The position numbers were made by a program, and so were the translations under genes. Positions 9,601 to 21,906 of a stretch of DNA of 64,000 bases are shown piece after piece. The notes under the pieces were generated by a model. The model was not told the DNA's origin. It did no database searches and saw only the letters and a program-made list of their open reading frames with translations. This stretch comes from Entrophospora sp. SA101. Taxonomy: Eukaryota; Glomeromycota; Glomeromycetes; Entrophosporales; Entrophosporaceae. The stretch's first letter is position 1; every line of letters starts with the position of its first letter. The stretch is taken from assembly GCA_958430865.1 (NCBI GenBank), contig CAUDNR010002557.1, positions 885 to 64,884 of the forward strand. Direction: 5' to 3'.

Positions 9601-10546
9601 TATGTATGATTAGATTATTTCTCAAGTCGGAACTTGTTATTATTATTTTTTTCAAGAATAATCATTGTGAAGGTGCATGGAATTTACATACACGATGTTT
9701 CATTAGAGGGCTTCTTCCTCGACTAAGCCTAAAATTGTGTCTCGTCGACTTAGTCAATTTTGTAGTCTTAGTCGGCTTTGTAGACCTTAGCACTACGTCA
9801 AATTATGTCGAAATACAATGTAACAAAATATTAATAAATATCTAGATAAAATAAATAAATGAGATAATGTAAAGATCAACAATTCCCGGGTAGTAAAGGC
9901 GTGTTTCAAGAAACCTCAAAAATTGGAATTCAGTCAATCATTATAAAAATAATAAACTATGACAATTAATAAGAATTCTACAGCACAGAACCTTTCTTTA
10001 TTTGCCAGATTCAAAAAGTTCGTCGAGTGTGATATGGCGCTATTTTAATAAAGGTTCATGCGTGATGATGAAATTCATTCAATAAAATTCGGATTTCGAT
10101 TTCAATTTATCAAATATTTCTTTCGAATATTCATTTGCTTGTTCGAAAATAACTAGAGGAAAAAGTTCTAGTTTTAGAAGTCTATGTTTATTTTGATTGA
10201 TGTGCTACTATTTCTATATCCGTTTCAAATTCAAATTCAATTTCAGTCGAAAGTTTTAAGAACTAATACTTTAATGTCATCATTTCGTATTCATGACTTT
10301 AAACATAAAATTGTGATTATTTAACTCTCATTAAATCACATGAATTATTTGCACAAAAGAGAATTGAATTGTGTTTGGATAGAATTAATTTAACGGGTTA
10401 TTTTATTTTATTTCTTTGAATCAATGACCGGTCTTTGGAACGAGCCAGTTCGTTTGATGAAATAAAAGGCTGATAATCAATTAGCATAGCAGTTTGATTG
10501 GTCATTTCATATCACGTGGTGGAGCGATATTTTATTATTATGTTGC
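9600..10546. other. non-coding gap
   Basis: Contains a short repetitive patch around 9715-9790 (gacttagtc / cgactaagc motifs). No supported gene. The open frame at 9606-9845 is a low-complexity hydrophobic run and is not called. Confidence 0.4.
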
Positions 10547-11580
10547 TATGTTCTGCAGCCCGTCAACGCTCATTAAAACAAATTGTTTGAATAAATTTAT
10601 ACTTTTTGATATCAGAGCAACAATCATGATATAACAAGTGCATGAATTTATTTTTATGTTCCAATGTGGTTTTCTTAAATAACTGAATTATTTTAAATGA
10701 ATTATAATGCACACACATTATATGGTGTTTAGATTATACCATATATAATAGATGTTATTGCATTTTCAAAAAATACATATCGAAGAAAAGGTCCACGCTG
10801 CGAAAAAAGCAACTTCGAGTTAATACTATCAATATACGCAACTTTTTATTTTTACATAGAATATGTTTGGATTGAGAAACCATATATATTACTACTTTGC
10901 ATAGTAAAATTGTCCACAAACCAATAATAAGTTCCTTCTTATCTCATGGCTCTTTTCTAATGAAGTTTTCTTCTTGGCTGAACATAGTAATGAAATTTAA
11001 AAGGGTTTGTTTATTATTAATTATATATTTGTGATTAATTTGACTGGAGTTACAAAAAAAAATAAAGAAATACAATTTAAAAATCCAAAGGATAAAATCA
11101 CTACATAGAAAACAAATTAAATAATTATCTATTATTGTTGCGACTGTTGACTAAAAATTGATTTATAGCATTTTGGATATTTTGAAGTTGAGATGCTATG
11201 TAAATAAGTAGTTGCTCATTATTGTTTTGGTCAGTGGTGACAATAGAATTAATAGAATTTTGATAGGAGCCTTCTCCAATCCCAAAAGAATTATTCGGAT
11301 GATAATTAATGTTCGTAGCAGTAGTTGGATTCTGGTAAATGATATCATTGAGACTAGAATATTGATTGAAATTATTGCTTTGAAGAATTTCGCCAGAGTT
11401 TTGATTAGTATAATTATTTCCGACATTCTGGCTGTTTAAATCATTTTCCCTGTGGTTTTGATGAGTATAATTATTGCCTCCAAGGTTTTGATGATTAGTA
11501 GAAACAAGATCATGGTTATTAAAAACATTAGCCCAATTGGTATCAAAATAATTTTGATGACTTTGATCGCCCATTTTTTA
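10547..11580. repeat. direct duplication, copy 1 (Asn-rich gene plus 3' flank)
   Basis: Pairs with 12501-13510 at an offset of about 1.89 kb. The distal part (10550-10850) is diverged. The stretch from about 10853 through most of the gene is nearly identical. Similarity ends just 5' of the start codon, so the promoters differ. Confidence 0.8.
11125..11574 (-). CDS. Asn/Gln-rich protein, tandem copy 1
   Basis: A 149-residue single-exon frame starting MGDQSHQNYFDTNWANVFN. The body is Asn/Gln/His-rich (NLGGNNYTHQNHRENDLNSQ), and a better-defined C-terminal helix follows (NNEQLLIYIASQLQNIQNAI, then NQFLVNS). No signal peptide or membrane segment is seen. It is paralogous to 13016-13507, from which it differs by loss of 14 codons after residue 11 and some substitutions; the last 60 residues are identical. 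The family is not recognised. The conserved C-terminal amphipathic helix suggests an oligomerisation or docking segment (inference). Conservation of frame in both copies argues that it is a real gene. Confidence 0.6.
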   Translation of the reverse strand: MGDQSHQNYFDTNWANVFNNHDLVSTNHQNLGGNNYTHQNHRENDLNSQNVGNNYTNQNSGEILQSNNFNQYSSLNDIIYQNPTTATNINYHPNNSFGIGEGSYQNSINSIVTTDQNNNEQLLIYIASQLQNIQNAINQFLVNSRNNNR

Positions 11581-11659
11581 AATGGTTTTTTTTTATATAG
11601 AATTATTTATATTATTTATTAATTTTTTATTTTTTTTTTTTTAAAAAAAAAATTTGCTC

Positions 11660-12500
11660 TTCAATCTTTTTATGTTAAAATGTATGTTTGTTAAACTTGC
11701 TTAATACGGGTCTTTCATATTTTCAGGTGTAACCAGTGAGCGCATTATTTAAAAAAATAATAAATAATTTTTTAATTTCCTATCATCATACGATCATACG
11801 ATGCTAGCATAGTGGAAGTTTTTTGTTACACGAAATGTTATATAGAACCCATTGCTCCTGAAACTTCACCAGTATATAATTGTTGCCTCTCTAAATTGGA
11901 GACCAAGTTCAGATCCAATTTATCACTTAATTTTTTATTGCCAGAATGTTTACCGTATATTGTAAAGTTACGTTGCACAGTAACATTTCAAATTTTCACA
12001 AGCTTGATTGGGTAATTTTTAATGATCTGCATACTAATATAAAATTTCCGAATTTGGAAAAAAACACAACAAAATGTGCAGTCTTCAAATTGTTATTCCT
12101 TCTCCATTTTCAACGATATAGGTACCAGACGTGAGTGAAAAAAATAGTAAATATGTAGTATTTTAAAAAGTTCGGTATTGTAAAATATTCATTTAAAAAT
12201 ATCCTTTGTTGCAATACTTTTTGCTCTATTACAACTTTCAAACAAACCATATAAAATTAACATACTCTCTCTGTATCAGTATTCTACGTATAGTTTTCAA
12301 TCGAAACAACTTAATTGTTTTGCAAATGGATGAATTTTGCAGGAGAAATAACAGTTTAAAGTTTTGATACTATAAATTCCATGAAAAAATCCGCATATAT
12401 AAATTTTTTAATTGATCAACCAATACTACCGCGACAGTTACTCGTGTCTTTATAATAAATTGATCAACATTTCTCTCATATCATCAATTAATATTTTATT
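11660..12500. other. spacer between the Asn-rich gene copies
   Basis: Contains an inverted copy (11805-11880) of the repeat end found at 6680-6750. The small frames at 11812-12015 and 11946-12134 lie in this repeat debris and show no domain. Confidence 0.45.
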
Positions 12501-13510
12501 TTTCTGCGACCTGTTAACGCGCATTAAAGCAAATTATTTGAATAAATTTATACTTTTTGATCTCAGCGCAATAAGTTACCTTAAATAACTGGATTATTTT
12601 AAATGAATTATAATGCATACGCATCATATAGGGTTTAGATTATACAGTATATAATAGATGTCATTGCATTTTCAAAAATTACATATGTCCATACCGTGAA
12701 AAAAAGTAACTTCGAGTTAATACTACCAATACACGCAACTTTTTACATAGAATATGTTTGGATTGAGAAACCATATATATTACTACTTTGCATAGTAAAA
12801 TTGTCCACAAACCAATAATAAGTTCCTTCTTATCTCATGGCTCTTTTCTAATGAAGTTTTCTTCTTGGCTGAACATAGTAATGAAATTTAAAAGGGTTTG
12901 TTTATTATTAATTATATATTTGTGATTAATTTGACTGGAGTTACAAAAAAAAATAAAGAAATACAATTTAAAAATCCAAAGGATAAAATCACTACATAGA
13001 AAACAAATTAAATAATTATCTATTATTGTTGCGACTGTTGACTAAAAATTGATTTATAGCATTTTGGATATTTTGAAGTTGAGATGCTATGTAAATAAGT
13101 AGTTGCTCATTATTGTTTTGGTCAGTGGTGACAATAGAATTAATAGAATTTTGATAGGAGCCTTCTCCAATCCCAAAAGAATTATTCGGATGATAATTAA
13201 TGTTCGTAGCAGTAGTTGGATTCTGGTAAATGATATCATTGAGACTAGAATATTGATTGAAATTATTGCTTTGAAGAATTTCACCAGAGTTTTGACTAGT
13301 ATAATTATTTCCAACATTCTGGCTGTCTAAATCATTTTCCCCGTGGTTTTGATGAGTATAATTATTGCCTCCAAGGTTTTGATGATTAGTAGAAACAAGA
13401 GTTTGGTTAACAGGATCATGGCCATTAAAAACATTAGGCCAGTTATCATCATTATTAAAATCGGTATCAATATTGTCAAAATAATTTTGATGGCTTTGAT
13501 CACCCATTTT
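12501..13510. repeat. direct duplication, copy 2 (Asn-rich gene plus 3' flank)
   Basis: Partner of 10547-11580 (see that entry). The shared tract downstream of the stop codon is at least 270 bp of near identity. Confidence 0.8.
13016..13507 (-). CDS. Asn/Gln-rich protein, tandem copy 2
   Basis: A 163-residue single-exon frame, MGDQSHQNYFDNIDTDFNND onward. It keeps 14 residues around NDDNWPNVFNGHDPVNQT that copy 1 lacks and shares the same C-terminal helix (LLIYIASQLQNIQNAINQFL). It is the longer and probably ancestral form. Upstream sequence is not shared with copy 1 beyond the start codon, so the two may be regulated differently. Function unknown; no targeting signal is visible. Confidence 0.6.
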   Translation of the reverse strand: MGDQSHQNYFDNIDTDFNNDDNWPNVFNGHDPVNQTLVSTNHQNLGGNNYTHQNHGENDLDSQNVGNNYTSQNSGEILQSNNFNQYSSLNDIIYQNPTTATNINYHPNNSFGIGEGSYQNSINSIVTTDQNNNEQLLIYIASQLQNIQNAINQFLVNSRNNNR

Positions 13511-14129
13511 TTATTATTTATTATGATTTTAAATGAGTTGTATTAAATATTATTATTTTTTCTTTTTTTTTTTAAAAAAAAATTTTTTATTTTTTTATTT
13601 TCGTTTTGTTCTTATATTAAAAAAATTTCGTTTACGGTAATAAATTTTGGACGAAATGTGTTTTTTAATTTGGTTAGAATGTATGTGTTTTTTTCCCAAA
13701 TTATATTAATATAATAATACTAAGAAATTCTGGACCCTAGTCTAATCTTAATCTCGTTAAAAGTTAAAAGTGAATCTGAATTTATCATTCATCATTAATT
13801 AAAACTAATCAGATTAAAGTTATATGTATACATTATTACATATGATTGTACAGGTTCAATATTTATATTTATTATTATTTTTATTTTATTTAGATTGATC
13901 CATTTTAAAAATTTTTTTTAAAAATTCTAAAAAAGGAATGGCCAGTTCCTTTTATATTATGTTGGTCATTTTTCAATTGTTTTAGAATAGACTACAGGTT
14001 ACATTTATGAGGCGGGTGCAAGTAAATAACAACCTTTCAAATTTTACAAGTATACTCTTTTCACTTCAACATTCCGTGATCCATTGGAAGTAACAATTTT
14101 TTATTTCTTGATTACAATTCATTACTAAA
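13511..14129. other. upstream region of the Asn-rich gene, AT-rich
   Basis: Poly-T/poly-A tracts at 13556-13600, otherwise featureless. Confidence 0.4.
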
Positions 14130-14653
14130 ATGCCAGTTGGTTTTTGTTCTGTTTGCAAAATAGAAAAAGATAACTCTAAGTGGCGAAATATTTCAGAACA
14201 AGGAAAAGAAAAAGCGGAACTAGTGGGTTATGAATTAAATATAGGCGAAAGAATATGTTCTAAATCTATAATTCTTATATAGCATATGATGGATATAATA
14301 GATATAAAAATAAAAATGAATTATTACCTCATTTAAAAATTCCTTTGTGAATATGCAATATTTTTAATACAACAACAACACTATCTTCACAATGTATTTC
14401 TTCGCCGTCTATTCCAACCATCTACTCAAGTAATTTTGTATATGGTCGCAAATCGGCCTTCACCTATTTTTTTGATATTTTTCGACATTACCATAAAGAA
14501 TCCATCAAAGATAATGATCATTATCAAAGAAAACCTGAAGATGCAACATATAAAATGAGAAAACCAATTGAAATGGAAGCAAATACTAATTTTAGTTAAA
14601 AAATCAAATTACAGAATTTAAAAGCAGAATTAGAAAATATTACTAAACCATGA
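14130..14653 (+). pseudogene. small zinc-finger protein relic
   Basis: From ATG 14130: MPVGFCSVCKIEKDNSKWRN, then GYELNIGERICSKS. After a frameshift it runs on as YNSYIAYDGYNRYKNKNELL and a stop near 14350. The C-x2-C and the GERIC-S-x-Y arrangement suggest a short treble-clef or BED/THAP-like finger. A Lys/Glu-rich coil fragment (HYQRKPEDATYKMRKPIEME, one in-frame stop, then KIKLQNLKAELENITKP) continues at 14505-14653. Probably a dead transposon-linked or lineage-specific zinc-finger gene. Confidence 0.4.
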
Positions 14654-14806
14654 AGTCAGCATATTAAATATTAATTTAATATTAATCAAATAAATTAATT
14701 TTATTATTATTAATATATTTAATATATTTAAATAAATTAATTTTATTATTTTGTTTTTTAATTAAATAATTAATTTATTATTATTATTTGTTTTTTTAAT
14801 AATTAA

Positions 14807-15046
14807 ATGATTAATTTTTGGATGCTATACAATTTTTTAATGATCAAATATAAAGTAAAAAATGGAATTATTAATGATCCTAATGAAATGATCAAAAAAG
14901 AGATCCTTGATATGTTATATAAAAGTAGAGCCCTTCTCAAAAAATTCCTCTACAGAAATAAGTTTAAAAAGAAAAGTAATGATTCTCTGTTACCAATTAT
15001 CTGCCCAGTTTTGATTCCTGCTGTGATTATGAAAATTGTGAAATAG
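14807..15046 (+). CDS. hypothetical 79-residue frame
   Basis: MINFWMLYNFLMIKYKVKNG onward, ending SLLPIICPVLIPAVIMKIVK. A basic middle (KKFLYRNKFKKKSND) and a hydrophobic C-terminal segment are visible. No homology is recognised and no introns are evident. It may be debris of the same degraded unit as 14130-14653. Low support. Confidence 0.2.
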   Translation: MINFWMLYNFLMIKYKVKNGIINDPNEMIKKEILDMLYKSRALLKKFLYRNKFKKKSNDSLLPIICPVLIPAVIMKIVK

Positions 15047-15399
15047 CAGATGACTACAATGATGATAATTGCATATTAATTTGTGGTCCATGAATATCAT
15101 TATCAATGTCTTCAAGATCTACAGTTTAAATGTCAACATTGTCTTGATTATTTATTGAATGGCATTGAGTAGTTAGAAAATTCTATATAATAATAGATTA
15201 GAAAGTTTGGATAATACATCTGTATTAGGTGAAGATGAAGAAGGGGATGAAAATACTATAGATAATGAAGAAAATACTAATTTGGAAGGGTTTCCAATAA
15301 CAATAAGATTATCTTCAATAAAATTATCATCTTCAAAATCTCTTGATTTTCTTTTTTGATTTGATGGATTTTTTTTTGACTGTACAATTAACAAGTAAT

Positions 15400-16002
15400 T
15401 TTGAAAGCGAAGCTGATAATTAAGGTAATTATAATCATTATTCTAAACAGAACATCTTTCGCTTCACAATTTAAAAAATTGCATGGTCCTAAATTGATTT
15501 TATTAAGGATTTGTATTGTGGGAAAACAGGGGTAGTTAAATGATAGCTATTTTACTAGCTAATAGTTTTGTTGTGTCATTTAATTTATAAAGATATATTT
15601 TATTGCAGGTCAATATTTTGTTATTTTCTTTATTCAAGTTAATTTACAAGTAAAGCAAATTTTAGTTAATATGACTGAATTGGTCTTGATCTGCACGTAA
15701 CTTCATTTGAATGTTCCTCAGGATTCAATCGTTCCATATAATTCAAATTATCTAAAAAATTGCATTTGAAATTTGTTATACTAAATTATTAATCACGTTT
15801 TATATGTTTAAATTTTGTTGTAATGCGAATTTAATTATAATAAGAATGAACATGTGTGACATATCAAAAACCAATCAAAAGGTTAGTTTTGTGTGATGAC
15901 AAAATTTGGCCAATGAAATAGCTCGTTTTACAGTGTCCATTAAATTCATTAACAATAATAACAACTATATACAACATTAATATTAAACAAACGTGACATT
16001 AA
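15400..16002. other. non-coding gap
   Basis: AT-rich with no supported feature. The minus-strand frame 15173-15394 just before it contains an NLS-like NQKRKSRDFEDD but has no partner exon that I could place. Confidence 0.4.
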
Positions 16003-16200
16003 ACGCAATTTAACAATAATCCGCGTTTCGTTGACAAAGACACTGCCGATTTGATTAATGATCTAAACACCGTGATTACTAAGGTTAATCCGACTGATGC
16101 CGATGGTCTCCAAGAGATAGTAGCCGATGCCGATGGTGTTTACACCCAGCAAGAAAAACTCGCCGCCAAGCAAGCAATTGCCTTGCGGCATAGTATATAA
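16003..16200 (+). pseudogene. GC-richer coding fragment, atypical codon use
   Basis: A 65-codon open stretch without an ATG, ending in TAA at 16198: FVDKDTADLINDLNTVITKV, then NPTDADGLQEIVADADGVYT and QQEKLAAKQAIALRHSI. It uses GCC, CTC, ACC and GTG codons, which the neighbouring A/T-ending genes rarely use, and its GC content is visibly higher than its surroundings. The Ala/Asp-rich helical character looks bacterial or recently acquired. It could be an isolated exon of a host gene or a fragment from an endobacterium. The family is not recognised. Confidence 0.35.
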
Positions 16201-16238
16201 CTGGCATAAAAAAATTTTCTGAAGAAAACTCTGCTCCT

Positions 16239-16310
16239 CTTCCTCAAAAGGCTTTTTTTTTGCTCACCTTCTTTGGAAGATCTTTTTTTTTTGTTCTCCT
16301 TTTGAGGAAG
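16239..16310. repeat. 13-bp inverted repeat with poly-T loop
   Basis: cttcctcaaaagg (16239-16251) pairs with ccttttgaggaag (16298-16310) around two T-runs. It lies just downstream of the GC-richer fragment. Confidence 0.6.
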
Positions 16311-16329
16311 GCATTGCTTCCTTTAATAT

Positions 16330-17364
16330 ATAATTCACACCACCAACACTACCAATACCACTTCTTCAAACTGTAATAGTCAGTCAAAAATTTTTATATT
16401 TCTACATTAAAAAAGCACGCCGTAACAGAGCATGTTGCGAACCGGGCAATAAATTTTTACCATTTCGATAATTATGAATGTAAGTTTAATAATTAAACTA
16501 ATTATTTTATTTTATTAAATATTAACAAATCTGTTTCTCTCTTTTTTTTAAGACGCTAAATATCAGCGATCGAGTTGAACGAATGAAAATTATTGTTATA
16601 TTTTTCCGGACACAACAATAGCACTGAATTATAAACTATATGTAATTTGAATCTTAAAATTAAAGAACCATTAGTAATTGATAAATCCTTATGAAGTTTA
16701 GATGGGGTCTTTTAATCGCCGCACATGCAGCAAGATTCCGTCTTCAATATACTTGGAACTGTCTGCCCCAATTATTGGTCTAATGGAGCAATGCATAAGG
16801 TTAAGCGTAAGAGCCACTACCAGAACCATTACTAGGATCACGATGCGATGATATCCGTAAAAAACTCACTTGGATTGACGGGTTGCGGATCAAAATTTTA
16901 GAAATTTTATCATTGTTTTATTATATATTTATGTAACATCAAAAAAAAAATTTTTTTGTAACATTAAAATAATCATTTTTATTTTCATCTAATTAATATT
17001 AATTCACTTTTCGTTGTCCCTATTTGCATTACTCGTGATGGATAATGATAATGATAATTACTGTCAAAGCTCTTTATATACCAAATCCTCCTGGGCCGAG
17101 AAATTTCGTGTCAATCAATCAAATATATAAAATTGCAATCCATATAATTTATTGGCTGCAACCACATATGATTACATGTTGCCCATATAAATTGAGGCCT
17201 AAAGACGGGTGTCGCAATTAGCTATAATTCAATTTTCGTTGCAATTTAATTTTTATATGCCGCAATTAGTTGCATCTAACATAACACTGATAGAAAATTT
17301 TGGTTTTTCCAGTGATCCCTTTTAACTTATGTTTTTTCAAAATTGGTTGCACATTGGTAAAATA
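16330..17364. other. non-coding gap before arm A
   Basis: AT-rich with some GC-richer patches (16430-16460, 16730-16880) that I could not fold into a tRNA or assign to a family. The arm A repeat may begin anywhere upstream of 17365, because its partner runs off the window. Confidence 0.4.
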
Positions 17365-18634
17365 AACCAATTTCCTTCCATGTTTATATTAATATCAAAA
17401 TTTTTGACCAGTGTAATCATCTTTTCATTTCACCATCTTTTTTTTTTTTGCCATCAATATCAAAAACTAGAAAAGAAAACAAATCATCTGGAATCACCAG
17501 CTTGAAAAAAACATTTAATCGAGAATAATGAAAATAACCCTGAAAGTGAAAATGTTATTCAGAAACTGTAAAAAAAAATTTTTTTTAAAAGAACTAGAAA
17601 ACAGAAGCTAATCAAGAAGAAATTATCCAAGGGTTAAAAAAATAAAACACATCATGATTTATATCAATTACTCCAATTAGCATAGTTAAATTTTCTCTCA
17701 TTAGCTATTTATTGTGGCTAGAATTAAATAAAAATGTGCGGGATCTATAGGTTACTTTAAATGAGCAGATGATTATTTATTTATTTAATGTTAATAATGT
17801 TAATATAATTTCTTCCAATTTATTTATACTAGATCGTAACAACAATTTTCGCGAATGTATATTTATGCTTTACTCTCAAAACCACCCCTTTCACTATCGT
17901 TAAACAATTCCTTACTAAGTAATACTAAACAATATCTTTTCTTTAGATTTCACACTATATCCTGATCACGTTTCTTGATAGGTGCCCTTCTTAGGTGTTA
18001 CCTTACTCAAGTCGGGTACGTTTCCCAAATCAAATTTATTAAATATTATCTCACTAAAAGAAAAGAAATAAAAAATAATAATAAAAATAGAGACAAATAT
18101 AAAATAAGAGAAAATTTATTATACACGGGATTAGTATGAATTCATCGTTAGAGATAGATTTATCATCATTACGAAAATATAAAATTCGAAGACAACAGAA
18201 CAACAAGGACAAGGACAAGGACAAAGTTAAGGATAGTGTTATTTACTAAATGATTATTATGATAATTGATTGACGATAAATTGATTATGATAATGATGAA
18301 GATAATGATACACAAACCTAAGAAAATTACAATGTTATTTATACATGTTAAAGGTTCTATAGGACCACGGACAATCATAATTGATGTCATATGGAAAAAA
18401 GCGGGTAAAAAATTGTCTTTAGGTAAAAAATAAAAAAGGTTAAATGTAAAAAATTTTAATCTCGTATGTGAATTTATTAAAAAATTTTCATATGTAATAA
18501 GGACAAAATATCAAAGCAAATATCCCATTAACCAACCAAAAATACAAATACAAATCATTTACAATAAACGGTTTAGTGTCACAAGCAGTTAGCAATTTAA
18601 CGATCAACCAAAATCACATTTAATATGATGGGGG

Positions 18635-18819
18635 ATGAGAAAAAGATTAGACAATATAAATCAAAATACTGAATTGAACCAACTAAATTTAAATAGTTCT
18701 GGTAAGAATATTTAACTTCACAAAATTTCTCAATTTTAATCAATTCTAAAATCCATCTTTTCAATTTCTAGCATTATATTATCACTCAACTACAGGAAAT
18801 TATAACTGATGTTGATATT
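18635..18819 (+). CDS. possible 34-residue two-exon peptide
   Basis: Exon 18635-18701 (MRKRLDNINQNTELNQLNLN, then SS) has a ggtaagaa donor. Exon 18782-18819 follows a ttctag acceptor and reads LYYHSTTGNYN then stop. The frame closes, but the evidence is only splice-site geometry. An identical copy lies at 62546-62730 (-). Confidence 0.2.
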
Positions 18820-19562
18820 ATTTCAAATGTTTCCTGTAAATATATATTAATCTTCAAAGTAATATTGTTCTCACATTTATTATCAAAACAAATCATCTAT
18901 TATCTTGGTAGTCAAGTTTCAATAGTATGAATAGTGCAAATGTGATTACTTTACATTCAACTGCATTTAAAATTTATAAAACTCTAACAGATGAAAAGAT
19001 TTTATTGTCTATTATGCATTATTTAAATATTTAAATAAAAACAAATAGGTAAAATTACATATTTTTGAATGTGGTATGAAAATTTCAGGATAAAATTATC
19101 AAGCTTTTTCGGGGTAAAATGGTCATTCTCGCTAATACAATTGTCTGGGGCCCTAGTTCTATCATCTAGTTCTCTAAAATCCTAATTTGTTCCAATTAAA
19201 TGTATTTAAACCTTCCATGTAGAATTATTTTCAAGTTATTTCTAAATGTGATCAAATCATTTAAATTCCTTCGTTTAAATTTAATCTGAGAATTAAAGGT
19301 CTGTTACATTTTAGATATTTTCCGCGAGTCAATGATTTTAACAATATGAAATTGGATTGGTTTGAATTCTTGATCAGTTTTTCCGATTTATTTATTGATT
19401 TTCCACGATCAGTAAAATTATTATTTTAAATATAAAGCACACCTTTCATTACATATCAAGACACCTTTAAATTTTCCTTGAACTTTCCCCTATATAGAAC
19501 CGAAAATGGTTTTTTGAGGACTTAAAAAAAGGTATAACTTTTAATGTATGGCCTATGGCGAC

Positions 19563-19740
19563 TAGTGTTGGTTGCCAAAACTATTTTGAAGAAGCGAAAG
19601 TCAAAACTAAAATTAAAAGTTATATGTCAAAACTAAATTGAAAGTCAATAGTCAAAAATCAAAACTAGTTTCGACTTATGGCGAAACCTTTTGATTTTCG
19701 CACGGTTGCGAAACTCTCTAATTTTGGAAATCAACACTAA
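19563..19740. repeat. dispersed fold-back repeat (gaaagtcaaaact family)
   Basis: It begins gtgttggttgccaaaactat and ends with ttcgcaaccgtgcgaaa-like sequence. Internal gaaagtcaaaact and tttcgacttatggcgaaacc blocks are partly inverted copies of each other. It recurs at 50890-51020 and in arm B at 61625-61802. Non-autonomous. Confidence 0.55.
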
Positions 19741-20110
19741 TGGCGACCTAAGTGACTAATTGTCATCAGGGTCATTTTCCAACACTATGTACATCAACCA
19801 CGCAAAATAAAATTGAGAACTATCTAAATACTAACGTGTAACGTGACACGCACCCTCAAGTCAAATCGATTGGCCACAAACGTGTCCATAAAGAGAAATT
19901 ATCAAAGACTTCAATTCTCGCCTATTCACGTGACTTGTACCCAAATTTAGAAGAATTTTCCTTTTCTGGGCACTTTATTGAGAATCACTGGCGTGTAACT
20001 GGTTACTACCCCCCTGAAATTTATTTAAGTGAAAAAAATCAAGCGTATTGTATCTCTTCGTACTTTAGATTTTATTTTTATTATTAAATAGCAATAGAGA
20101 GAAAATAAAG

Positions 20111-21480
20111 ATGTCGTCATTCTACAAAAAATTCAATAGATTATCAATCGATAAAAAAAATAAACACTCTACGGTTAGGGAAAATGGAGAACCTACAACT
20201 TTAGTTTTAGAAGTACCAACTTTTGTATCTTCGACAAATATTTTTGTTCCTGATCTGTTAATTTCCAATGGCGTTAATCATAATAATAACAACAATAATG
20301 AGAGTAACGAAAATAATATTATTAATGGTGGTAATAATAATACATCAACATTTCCAATGACAAATTCATTGTTTAATCATATTAACTCAAATATAAACAA
20401 CTACAACAACAGCATGATCAAGTATCCTTTAGAAGACAAAGAGGAATTAGAAAAGTCAATAATTGCTGAAACAAATGATTTTCTCAACATATTAAAACGT
20501 GATCTAAGACCTAATACTCGATTTTTTGCTACTATCTCTTCAAATAATAGTGCTAATGCAGGTAGATATTTCTATTGGTCAAATAAGTTTTTAAAGAAAA
20601 TTTAAAAGAATAATGAAATTAATTAAATAAGCAATTATTTTTTAAAGAACCACCAAGTACTTTATCAACTGCCACCAATAACACCAATATCATTAATACT
20701 AATAATATTAATAGCATTAGTAATAACATTGGTAACGTCACCGCAAACGCAACTACTGCTTCATCCACATCCACTCCCACAACTATCAATAATGAGACAG
20801 CCAAATCTGATGAAAAGAAAAATAAAAGGAAATCAAAATTAATAAATAAAGTTGATGATGGTGGTGAATTGACAAATAAAGGAAAAAGAAAAAAGCCAGA
20901 CACAACAGTTGAAAAAAATAAGAGTAAAAAAAGGGATAAAAAAATAAAAAATAAAATGGTTATTGATAGTGTTATTGATGATGCTAATAAACAGCCAAAA
21001 CTTTCTGAAGAGGAAAACTTGGAAACAATAAAAGAAAAACAAAATAAGAAAAAACAAAGGAAAACTTCAATGACACCTGTCACTTCAAAAATGAAAAATG
21101 TATCAACAAAGAAAAGAACGCCTAAAAAAAATAATCAAACAATGCCACCGCCACCGCCGCCGCCACCACCGCAACATTCTTCATCTTCTTCATCCTCTTG
21201 TTCATCCTCATCCTCCTCCTCGCCATCACCATTACCATTATCGTCGCCAAGAAAAACCAAAAAACCAAAATTAGTTCATGAACCAACAATTCCTTTACCA
21301 TCGTCATCATCATCATCATCGTTGTCGTCATCGCCTTCGCCACCTACAAAGATTTCTTCATCAAAAATAAAGCCTGGAAGTTTAAGTATGATTTTAAACT
21401 TGGACAATAATATAACATTTGATCAATCAAATATACATTCTACCACAACGAATTCATCAATATCTTCAGATGATGAATAA
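20111..21480 (+). CDS. lysine-rich nuclear-type protein, copy A
   Basis: Two exons, 20111-20561 and 20648-21480, close into 427 residues. The 86-bp intron has a gcag|gtagat donor and a ttaaag acceptor. The N-terminal exon starts MSSFYKKFNRLSIDKKNKHS and contains an Asn run and a charged helical block (LEDKEELEKSIIAETNDFLN then ILKRDLRPNTRFFATISS). The second exon is Asn/Thr-rich, then strongly basic (KKNKRKSKLINK; NKGKRKKPDTTVEKNKSKKR), then poly-Pro, poly-Ser and an acidic SSISSDDE end. The multiple NLS-like clusters suggest a nuclear role. No catalytic domain or known family is recognised. A CACGTG box lies upstream at 19927. The whole gene is duplicated without change at 59885-61254. Confidence 0.7.
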
Positions 21481-21906
21481 AATTCAAGGTGAATGAATAG
21501 CTCTTTTACTTTATTTATATATGTGTGTGTGTCTGCTCGTACGTGCCTAGACAGATTAGTCACTTGTGCTAGTAGGCTACTTCAGACTTTCCAATTAGGG
21601 TGTCAATACAGGTTTCAACAGAATAATGATTATCTATTATTTCTTTCATTCTACTCGTTGCCTGTTATACATTCATCCAATTAGTTAATTTTCACTTTCT
21701 CTACCATAATTTACGGTTTTATTTTTTTATATTTCATTTAAAACAAAAAAAAATTTATATAGATTTAAGAACATTTTTCAGGGAAAGAATTTTAGATTCA
21801 AGATAGTTATTATTAATGTAATGATATTTCTCAATTAATTTTTTTATCGACTCATAATAATAATATATTGAATATTGCTATCAAATTCTATTAAGATATT
21901 ATTATT

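Noticed and set aside
18169..18390. 73-residue minus-strand frame (and its copy at 62975-63196)
   Set aside because: Low-complexity Ile/Leu run from AT-rich sequence; no domain and no splice partner.
20619..21083. 154-residue minus-strand hydrophobic frame (copy at 60282-60746)
   Set aside because: Shadow of the Lys/Asn-rich exon on the other strand.
21493..21684. 63-residue frame downstream of the lysine-rich gene (copy at 59681-59872)
   Set aside because: Lies in the probable 3' untranslated region; contains a tgtgtgtg run; no homology seen.
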